Positions 55,286 to 64,000 of a stretch of 64,000 nucleotides of DNA are shown here, piece by piece. The stretch spans positions 3,782,001-3,846,000 of the forward strand of contig QYRS01000004.1 in NCBI GenBank assembly GCA_006503535.1, read 5' to 3'. Position 1 is the first letter of the stretch. The number at the start of each line of letters is the position of its first letter. A model generated the notes under the pieces. The model worked only from the letters and a program-made list of their open reading frames with translations, was not told the origin of the DNA and searched no databases. Source of the stretch: Arthrinium phaeospermum (Eukaryota > Ascomycota > Sordariomycetes > Amphisphaeriales > Apiosporaceae). The position numbers and the translations under genes are program-made.

Positions 55286-57321
55286 ATGTTGGAAGGGTAT
55301 TCGAGAGCTGTCGTAGAAGCGGAGGAGCAGATTCAGTATGAACAGCCGCGAGTGAGGCATTGGGGGAAGCGAGGCCATCCTCACCCGTCAGTATAACCCG
55401 CGCCTCATTGTGAGCTCACCACATTAACACTCATCAATAGATACCTGTCAGGGAACTTTGCTCCCATCCGCCGCACGCTACCACTCACACCATGTACCTT
55501 TGAGGGAGACATACCTGCAGAGCTTGCCGGAGGCCAATACGTCAGGAATGGAGGGAACCCAACCACAAACGAGGACTTGGGCCGTGACGCGCACTGGTTC
55601 GACGGAGATGGTATGCTCAGCGGTGTTCTCTTCCGAAGAAGTGGCGAAAAGAACACCAAGTTACGCCTGAGTTCGTGAACCAGTATATGCTGACCGACGT
55701 CTACCTGAACGCCAAGGGCAATCGCAATCTCAGTAGGCCAATCTTGCCCAGCATCGCACCTTGGTGAGCGGGTCGCTCGTACCATTCTACTGGTGGTGAT
55801 GAGAACCGTCTTCCTTGCATTCCTTTCTGCCCTGCCTGGATCGAGGCAGCGCATCAAGAAGATCAGCGTCGCCAACACCGGCGCGTCGTATCACGGCCGA
55901 GCATTGGCAACATGCGAAAGCGGGCCTCCTTTGCGGTTCCAACTACCGGGCCTGGAAACGTGGGCTGGTACAACGGGCGCAAGGCAGAAAACGAGCCAGG
56001 CCGGGACAAGCGATCGGGGTTCGGCGGCGACTCTACCATTGCGTTCATGAAGGAATGGACCACCGGCCATCCCAGGGTCGATCGGTAACTAAGGGATGAT
56101 CACCTTTCACGCCGTATTCATCAAGCCCTACGTTTTACTCGATAGTTCCGTCAGCCAAGGCACACAAAGGGTGGTAAGATGCTCGGCCCCAGGTTTGACA
56201 TGCCGATCCCGGAATGGGGTCGCCCAAGATGATGCACGACTTTGGCGTCGCTGCGAAACACCGTCATAATGGATGCCCCTTTCCCTGGACCCGATGAACA
56301 ATCTCACCGGGAAACCCGTGGTCTCGTATGATCCTACGGACCGTTCTCGATTCGGCGTTCCCCAGGTACGAACCGCAGAAGATCCAGTGGTTCGAGACGA
56401 ACGCGTGCGTCATCTTCCACGCTGCCAACTGCTGGGAGACCACGACGCCAGCCCGGTTCCCGAAACCAATGTGCACCTCCTCGCCTGCCGCCTGACGTCG
56501 GCATCGGTCGTATACAGCGCCGGCGCGCTCGCGCCCCCCTCGAAAACCCGTACCGCCAGAGTACGCCGAGGAGGAGCAGTGCCGGCTGTACTACTTCAAT
56601 TTCCCCTCCTGACGGCCAACGATGCTCTGCCCAGAGAAGAAGCCCACGATCCGGAACCAGTGGGCCCTGTCCGCGATCCCCTTCGAGTTCCCGACCATCT
56701 CGCCCGCCTACGAGATGCGAACGGCGCGTATATCTACGGCTGCAGCACCGCTCGAGCTCGTACTTCTCCGCAGCCCTGGGCAAGGCCGCCAAAATCGACC
56801 ACCTCGCCAAGATCGACGCAACCGCCCTCATTGCCCGCGGGACCGCGCACCCCCCGCAGCAGATCAAGGGCTGCGTCGACACGCGGGGCATCGCCGAGGT
56901 CCTCAAAGCACCGACCCCGACGACCCCGTCAAGCTTTTCCGCCTGCCTCCGGCTGGTACGCGCAGGAGCCGCGGTTCGTGCCGCGCGCCGACGCCAGGAC
57001 CGAGGACGACGGCTGGCTGCTGACGTACGTCTTCGACGAGGCGCAGCTGGACGCGGGCGGGGAGTGCCGCGACGACGAGGGCAAGTTCGCGGCGCGGAGC
57101 GAGCTCTGGGTCATCGATGCGCGGAATATGAGGGATGTGGTGGCGCGCATCCGGCTGCCGCAGCGGGTGCCGTACGGGCTGCATGGCGCTGGTACTCGGA
57201 GGCGGAGATTCGCGGGCAGCGTCCGTGCTTGGGGGTGAGGAGGGAGAAGACGGCGGCGGAGATTGATGGTTCTAGTCCTTTGGCGGTTGTTCGTGATACC
57301 CTGGAGAGATGGATTGGCTGA
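55286..57321 (+). pseudogene. Carotenoid cleavage dioxygenase, multiply frameshifted
   Basis: Exon 1 (55286-55386) starts MLEGYSRAVVEAEEQ and splices by a 54 bp intron to PYLSGNFAPIRR at 55441. Segments of the family then follow in changing frames: GGQYVRNGGNP, AHWFDGDGMLSGV, FVNQYMLTDVYLN, KKISVANTG, MMHDFGVAAKH (an iron-ligand histidine region), PFSLDPMNNLTGKP, WALSAIPFEFP, and a C-terminal VFDEAQLDAGGECRDDE with LPQRVPYGLHG. At least eight one-base shifts occur, the first near 55668, 55759, 55797 and 55965. Between them, the amino acid sequence is well kept. Fungal members cleave beta-carotene to retinal (CarX type) or torulene to apocarotenal (CarT/CAO-2 type); the broken sequence does not let me choose. 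It ends with TGA at 57319. Confidence 0.85.
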
Positions 57322-58860
57322 GCTGTGGCGCGCCGCGAGTTGAGCGAGGAAGCGACGCGAGCTGCGCCATGCCTGTCCTTTCTGTCTGTACACCTGTTTT
57401 TAAACCCTACATGTACATACTTAACTTACATGACTTTTGATGTTTTTTTTTTGGTTTTTTTTTTACTGGGCCCTGGTTGGTATCTGCATGCTCATGGGCG
57501 GTGGCGTCTAGCATTGGTTTGTCCATTGTTGCAAAATGTGTAGTACTTAATCATAATGACTGGGTCGTCTCTGTTGCTTCCAGATTTGGGCGTCTTGATT
57601 GTGCACCTCAAAACTGACAGTATGTGTCGCGAAACACAGAGCATTTTGACTGGCTGGGCATTAGTACCTGACATACAGTGAACACAGGTTCGATTTAAAC
57701 ATTAAGCAAATATGACTGCGAAATTTTTACTTGAGCTGTTTTGGTAGCTGGGGAGAAGGACATCGTGAAGTTGATGGGTCTGATCCCTTGAAAGATATCG
57801 CCCGACCATGGTTACCTGAAGCCTCATCTAACCGTCCGCAATTCGAAGTATATCTTGAGAGGTAAGTAGGTATTTGCCTAGATATATAAATGCCTCTACA
57901 TTCTCCAAACACATATTATGACTTCAGGTTCTTTCCCAGCAGAGAAAATTACCACAGAAACATACTGGAGCGTCATATTTTAGGCCGCATAAACAAAAGT
58001 TACCACGCGCATTTGATCGGTGATGACAACACCCACGACCTACAATTTGCAAGAGAGTCTTCTCGGAGCAGAACAACACAACAACTGTGTTCAGGGATGT
58101 CTGAGATCAGGAGGATAGCATCGCGACTCGAGGAGAGGAGGAAGGGAATCGTCAGGGTTCACGAATACGTCCTGCGTCACGCTTCCGCCAACTGATAAGA
58201 TCAAGATCATCTCCAGTCGGATGCCATTGCTAAATCCGCAAGTCTGCAACGGGACTCAACTGCGTCTCGGAACTATGCCGGTAATCTGAATCATCAGATG
58301 TTACGGATTGTCCGGCGAGGAAAGCGCCTGCATGTTGTCTGTCCCGGCTTCCGGGCGCGGATCGTACGGGAAATGAGTCAAAGGATAGCAATTCCACAGT
58401 TTGCCAATGCTCCATTGAATATGTTGGGCCTGTAACACTGTTGAGCTATCGTTATCTTGGTATCGTCGATGAAAATGAGAAGACGTATGACATCAAAAAC
58501 AGTGAAGCAGGAGTCATATCTGCAAGCTCAACCTTCTCTGGGAATTCCTTCAAATTGATAGCAAAAAGCCCCAATTGCCCTATGCACCCCAGTCAAGCGC
58601 ATCGAAATGTTCTAAGGTGGTACTGTATCGGCTTGGCGGAATGGTAGCTGAAGGCGGGCAACTTCTAGTGTCATTCGATCCCCAGACCGACCCACATCAG
58701 TTTACGTTATTGCCAATGAGCATCCCACTTCCGTTGCCGCCTCCAATCTCAATTGATCAAAACAAAATCCTTTGTGAACCGGGAATCTTCAGAAAGACAA
58801 GACTCTGCAAAGACGAGAATGAGCATTGTTTGATATAAACCCATGCGCCCTCGCTCCTCC
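57322..58860. other. 1.5 kb interval with poly-T tracts
   Basis: Two runs of nine or more T occur near 57445-57465. A 101-codon ATG frame (57890-58195, plus strand) has no recognisable features and I do not annotate it as a gene. The right end holds the kinase promoter. Confidence 0.45.
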
Positions 58861-61251
58861 ATGGTAACAACCTCCTCGAAACCGCACCTCCCAAACGAGG
58901 ATTCGGGCGCCATGGAGCTAATTCCATACACCTCGAGAGAAGGCCGTGAGATTGTTCTGTACGTCATTTCTAGTCGCGATCCCATTTCGCCCTCTCCATA
59001 TCTCCCCGTGACAACCTGACCCTCCGCCGCTTAATAAATCCTGCTTCCAATTATTCGCCCCGAATCTACAATTCAAGAGTATCCATGGCTGACTCTAACT
59101 GTCGTTCTTTGTTCCCAGGCGACATCACGATGCCCTTGTGGTACGCGATCCCTCGTCACAGCGGCTCGAGATCCGCGGCCTCTCCCTGACCGAATGCCCC
59201 ACCTGCCACCAGTCGCTGCGCCCACGCTCGCCTTCGCCCGAGCGACGCTACGACAACATTCCCTCCAGCCGCGACAAAACCTATGTCGACCCCAACTACT
59301 TTCGCATGCTCCAGGCCGGACACAATGAAGACAACATCCGTACTCGCGCCGCCCTCCTAGTCCTATCCGGCGGCTGACCCAGCCCGCCTTGCCCATTGCC
59401 TCGCCCGCGGTCCAAGATGCCGAATTCGTTTCAAGCACCCCTATACCCCCGCAGGGTGGGCGCATAAGGCGAGATGCCTTTAGTCCTCAATACTTCAAGA
59501 CCTTTTTTGTCGAGGAGCGAGAACTGGGCAGAGGCGGCAAGGGAGTCGTGCTTCTAGTTCGTCACGAGATTGATGGATGCCACCTTGGACACTTCGCCTG
59601 CAAGCGTGTTCCCGTCGGGGATGATCATGCCTGGCTGGAAAAGGTCCTGATTGAGGTCGAGCTGCTTGCCAAGCTGTCGCACCCGAACCTCGTCTCATAC
59701 CGACACGTGTGGCTAGAGGATGTCAAGCTGCACCGCTTCGGTCCTAGTGTCGCATGCGCGTTTATCCTCCAACAATATTGCAACGGCGGCGACCTACTGC
59801 AATATATCGTGGGTGACCAACCCAAGGAAACCACCAAGGAACAGCTCAAGGCGCAGATGCGGCGTCGCTCGAAAAGCCATTTCGAGAAACCTGTACTTGT
59901 GAATCAGCAGCGCCGCCTGTCCTTTGATGAGATATTCCCGTTGTTTCGAGACATCGTTTCGGGTCTTGCCTACCTTCACGCCGCGAACTACATACACCGT
60001 GACCTGAAACCCAGCAACTGTCTTTTGCATCGCGAGAACGGCAATCTCACGTGTCTGATCAGCGATTTTGGAGAGGTTCAACCTGAAAATGCCAAAAGGA
60101 AGTCTACCGGTACGACAGGCACCATTTCCTATTGCGCCCCGGAAGTGCTCATTCAGGATGCTGCTGGGAATTTTGGCAACTTCACCACCAAGTCGGACGT
60201 CTTTTCGTTGGGGATGATTCTCTACTTTTTGTGTTTCAACCGCCTGCCTTATATCAATGCAAACACCGTCCAGGAAGAGCTCGAGGATATTGATCAGCTC
60301 CGAGCCGAAATATCGCATTGGAAGGGCTTCCAGGACGAGAGGCGCGAGCGCCCAGATCTGCCCTCGAAGCTTTACTATCTACTTAAGAGGATGCTGGCCC
60401 TCAATCCAAGCGATCGGCCAAGTGCAACCGAGGTCCTCACAGCCATGAATCAGGAGTCGAATGCGACTGTTCCGCGGAGAGAAACCAGAAGTTCTAGCCC
60501 TACGGTGGGTCTGGAAGGTCGCCGAATTCATAACTTGGATTCACCTATGCCAGGAACACCTGTTCCGGATCCAAACAAGCAACGGTTCAGAGACACAGCT
60601 GCCGAGGGGAACATCGAAACCCCTGAATCCCCCATGTCCATTTCGAGCCTCCCGGACCATAGCCCGCCATCTAGCCACGACGGCATGCACAAACACATGG
60701 CACCAACAACTCCTCGGCGTCGATCTCATGCTCTCATCATACCTCGCGCGGCAAACGGCTTTGCTCATCAGCCGTCCGAGGACGAGGGTGCGGAAGAGCA
60801 TCATCACTCGCAACCATCCCCCCCTCTCCTTATGGCGCCGCCTAGGACAGTTCTGGAAGACATCACGCACAAGGGAATATTGTTACAGCACCGGGCGTGC
60901 TACATTTACCATCAGAATGCGGACACGATCCTGTTTCTGGTGCGTTTTGCGCTGTTCGTGGTAAAGATGTCCTCTTTCGCCCAGATTTGTTGGCCGTACA
61001 TGGCCAAGCCGAGCGTCAGTCTTCCACTCGTCAGTCTGGCTGCGCTGGACCTCGGTCTTCCTCGAAGACAGGATCTTATCCGATGGCGACCGCAGTCCAC
61101 TGGTTACCAGACTGGCAACCTGGGGCGTCTGAACAGTAGCTGGAGCGTTACTTCTATTCTTCTTGTGATTCATTTTGCGGTCCTGGCCTCGATTCACCGA
61201 TGGGGTTCGGTGTGCGCCGGTTTGTCCGGCGACTACAAGGCATACTGGTAG
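58861..61251 (+). CDS. IKS1-type serine/threonine protein kinase with one frameshift
   Basis: Exon 1 (58861-58958) splices over 160 bp to an exon starting 59119, giving REIVLRHHDALVVRDP; total length would be about 743 residues. The kinase domain is complete: P-loop LGRGGKGVVLLV (near 59524), ACKRV with the ATP lysine, HRDLKPSN (near 59996), DFGEV (near 60063) and YCAPEVL. A Pro/Ser-rich spacer leads to a C-terminal hydrophobic region (ILFLVRFALFVVKMSSF and SILLVIHFAVLASIHRW), as in the yeast Iks1 group, whose role is poorly known. Between LQAGHNEDNIRTRAA and PPSPIRRLTQP one base is missing in the C run near 59349-59357, and the frame otherwise ends at 59377. The rest shows no sign of decay, so an assembly error is likely. 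Confidence 0.85.
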
Positions 61252-62313
61252 CGGGGGCTTTCATGGGCCTGATTTGATTTTGGAGGCGAAGGCATGCAAC
61301 CATGCATCATTATTGATTCGGTATAGAGAGGGTTTGGCAAATTTGGCACTGGAGTTTGGCGTGAATGAATTCGGAACTTTGATTTTCTGACTTTTGACCT
61401 GAGAGGCAGTTAGTTGGCCACGAGAGCTGCCTCCGGAACCAGGGGTTCCTGAAAGGTGGGTTTGAGATAGCGATACCTGGCGTGGTGTCGATCAGCGTGC
61501 ACTAACTTTAGGGATGTATCTACACCAGCGAATTCTAATTTTGGATTTGATTGGATTGGCTGGCATATTCACGACGTGATTCAGGTTCTCAATGCAGTCA
61601 GTATCTACTACTATGTGGCAGCGCGATGATGTCGAACAATAAACAAATATGACCCTAGGCCAGGCCGTCACCACTTGTTACGTGAGCTTCAGGCGTTAGT
61701 TATCTTGGGCCCTCGTCTATTTCGGTCATCTGATCTTTATTTTCATTTCCTCTTCGGAAGCTACAGCAGCTCGCGAGGCGCATAAATGCGATCAAACATG
61801 CTCAGCAGCTGCTCTCTCCGGCTTATGTCGATCTTTAGTCGTGCCAACCCTGTCTGGCTCCATTATCGCGGGGGAAGCAGCAGGCGGTTATCCACGGGGA
61901 ATCCCTTTCGGCTCATGAGGTTGCAACCTGATTGGCTGCTACACGCTCTGACACAAAACAACCCTGTGCTGTGTCGAATCACTAAAGGCAGGAGTGCGGG
62001 GGAGTTGGGCGGGTGAGCAGCTAACAGCGGCAGCAGCTACCCCAACCTGTCCGCGCCTACCCCAAGTGGGAGTGAGATATGCATGTAAAGAGGTAGGTAC
62101 ATGTCTCACGGTTGTTGTTGAACCATCCATGGCGGAATCTTCTCACATCCTCGGATCTGCATTCTTGCATTCGTGGTCAACTTGCCGTGTTCGATTGTCG
62201 AACACGTTGCTTACTCTCAACTTCCTTGAACCAAATCTTTGAATTCCACCTTCATTGTGTTAGCAGCACCCACTACTTGACACTTCTTGATGTCGTAGAC
62301 GAATCAATCGACC
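61252..62313. other. Intergenic interval
   Basis: About 1.06 kb between two plus-strand genes. No feature is supported beyond the promoter of the amidase gene. Confidence 0.5.
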
Positions 62314-64000
62314 ATGGTCTTCCCAATAGATTACCTCCAGCATTTGCGGGATTGGTAAGTCAGTCTCCTGGTCCTATCTCCGACGGTGTCCTCTAACACA
62401 CTGCCAATGAAGCCGCTTCAAGCAGAATGAACGCGCGCAGCGCATACGTGACTTGACTCAATGCCAAGCACCTTTCACCAAGTCTGACAGAGATGTCATC
62501 AACATGCCCATAGGCAAGCTCGTGCGAGGAATCCAGGACAAGTCTTACAAGGCCCAGGATGTCCTCCACACCTACTGCAAGGTCGCCCTCAGTGCCCACG
62601 AGAAGACAAACTGTCTCACCGAGATCATGGTCTCGGAGGCCGAAGGATGGATCAATGGCGGTCGTATCAATCTTGGAGGGCCACTGGGTGGCATCCCCGT
62701 CAGCTTGAAAGACAGCATCTCGGTGGGCGGCTTCGACACCACTGTCGGCTACAGCAGCTTCGTCGGCAACAAGGAACCACTCCATCAAGATGGCCCCATG
62801 GTTCGCATGCTCAAACATGCGGGCGCCGTTCCCTACGTCAAGACCAACCTGCCGACGACCCTCTTGAGCTTTGAATCCACCAACGACGTCTGGGGCCGGT
62901 GCACTAACCCGCACAACAACAAGTACTCGCCTGGCGGCTCCACCGGAGGCGAGGCGGCACTGCTGGCTCTTGGGGGCAGAATTGGTATTGGAAGTGACGT
63001 GGCTGGGAGCGTACGAGTACCCGCACATTTCTCCGGCATCTACAGTCTTCGTTGCTCAACGGGTCGATGGCCCAAACTTGGAGTCAAGACGTCAATGCCG
63101 GGCCAGGAAGGAGTACCCAGCGTCTTCAGCCCGATGGCCCGGACTCTGGACGACCTGAGATACTTCGTTGAAGCCATCATAACGATGAAGCCGTGGAAGT
63201 ACGACCCTTCAGCGCATCGGCTGGAATGGGATCGCGAGGCCGTGAAGGACGTCGCGCGAACCTCCAAGTTGCGGGTGGGTATCATGCGAACCGACGGCGT
63301 CGTTGACCCCAGTCCAGCTTGCCTTCGGGCCCTGGAGAAAGTGGAAGCCGCACTGAAAAAGGCAGGGCACGAGATAGTCGAGATTAACCCACCATCTCCC
63401 TATGAGGGACTGGTGCTGGGATCTCAACTGCTCAACGCCGATGGGTGCCAGATGTTCTCGAGCTTCTTCCGGACCGGCGAATGGAATGACCCCGGCGCCG
63501 CGCAGATGCGTTTCCTGATGAACCTCCCCCGCCCCCTCAAGTACATCTACTACCTGTGGGTTAGGTACGTCCGCAGGGATGGTGTCTGGGCTGGCTTGGT
63601 GCGGGATTGGAACGCCAAGAGTGCCTACGAGAACTGGCAACTCGTCGCCGAACGGGAGGCATACCGAGCCAAATGGTTTGCCTGGTGGAACAAGTCGCGC
63701 GTGGACTTCCTCATCACCCCGCCGAACGCAACTCCTGCCGTACCACATGATGGTATGAAGGATGCTGTAAGCAGCTGTGGCTATACATTCCTTTTCAATA
63801 TTGTAAGTGCCTGTTCCTCCCGTGTAAATAAACACATGCGTTCTGGGCTAGCTCTAACCATGCGAAACAGCTGGACTACACCTGCGGCATCATCCCCGTC
63901 ACACACGTCGATAAAGACCTCGACAAGCTTCCGTCGACCTTCAACATTAAGAAGCTGAACGGCGTAGCTAGAGGTGCTTACAAGCATTACGACGCCACGG
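62314..64000 (+). CDS. Acetamidase-type amidase, 3' end beyond window
   Basis: Exon 1 (62314-62354, MVFPIDYLQHLRDW-like start), exon 2 (62413-63802) and exon 3 (63871 onward) encode more than 520 residues, running off the right edge. The amidase signature triad is present: the lysine in PVSLKDSI, the cis-serine in PGGSTGGE and the nucleophile serine in SDVAGSVRVPAHFSG. The last has Ala where Gly is usual in GGS. Fungal relatives hydrolyse acetamide or other small or fatty amides to acid and ammonia. The last visible residues (TCGIIPVTHVDK) fit the C-terminal part of the fold, so probably only a few tens of residues are missing. The acceptor at 62412 was chosen because it keeps the frame; the nearby CAG at about 62424 would give a stop. 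Confidence 0.9.

Noticed and set aside
55286..57321. Repeat-induced point mutation as the cause of the dioxygenase breaks
   Set aside because: The damage consists of one-base indels, not clustered C-to-T changes, and the region is not AT-rich.
57890..58195. 101-codon ATG frame
   Set aside because: No domain, no signal peptide, no splice support and no neighbour context; length is within chance expectation.
59345..59370. A 22-nt intron joining the two kinase frames
   Set aside because: GT and AG are present but the length is not credible; one missing base in a C run explains the shift better.
1..64000. CRISPR arrays, bacterial-type operons, insertion sequences, rRNA
   Set aside because: None seen; gene structure is typical of a filamentous fungus.

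Overview
The window is nuclear DNA of a filamentous ascomycete (Pezizomycotina). Genes stand alone on both strands, most are split by short GT-AG introns of about 50-160 bp, and typical fungal families are present: Zn2Cys6 regulators, major facilitator permeases, a POT peptide transporter and a NAT purine permease. The species cannot be fixed from the sequence alone.

Region 1 (42-16594) is a complete quinate utilisation (qut/qa) cluster in the order qutE(-) qutG(+) qutB(-) qutD(+) qutC(-) qutR(-) qutA(+). The permease QutD imports quinate. QutB oxidises it to 3-dehydroquinate, QutE dehydrates that to 3-dehydroshikimate, and QutC makes protocatechuate. QutG is the inositol-monophosphatase-like protein of unsettled role. 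QutA (activator) and QutR (AROM-derived repressor) are divergently transcribed. Candidate activator sites resembling GGRTAARYRYTTATCC lie in the qutE/qutG and qutB/qutD promoters. QutB ends in SKL, a possible peroxisomal signal.

Region 2 (17388-35328) is mostly transport: a POT peptide transporter, a maltose O-acetyltransferase-like enzyme, a NAT purine permease with clustered GATA sites upstream, a JEN-family monocarboxylate permease and a ten-exon DHA1-type permease. Long gaps separate them, one of them 3.3 kb.

Region 3 (37289-47142) holds a Zn2Cys6 regulator with a one-base frameshift, a haloacid dehalogenase-like enzyme, a small F-box/2EXR-like protein, a secreted cupin-like protein, a cyclic phosphodiesterase, an orphan ORF and a two-exon small secreted cysteine-rich protein.

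Region 4 (49797-57321) contains three disrupted genes: a purine nucleoside permease (stop codon plus frameshift), a proton-pump-type rhodopsin (two frameshifts) and, divergent from it, a carotenoid cleavage dioxygenase with many frameshifts. The last two form a possible retinal/rhodopsin module.

Region 5 (58861-64000) has an IKS1-type protein kinase with one frameshift and the start of an acetamidase-type amidase that runs off the right edge.

Small indels recur between about 38 and 60 kb, often at G/C runs, and none was found in the first 37 kb. Consensus errors in that part of the assembly are therefore a serious alternative to real gene decay.
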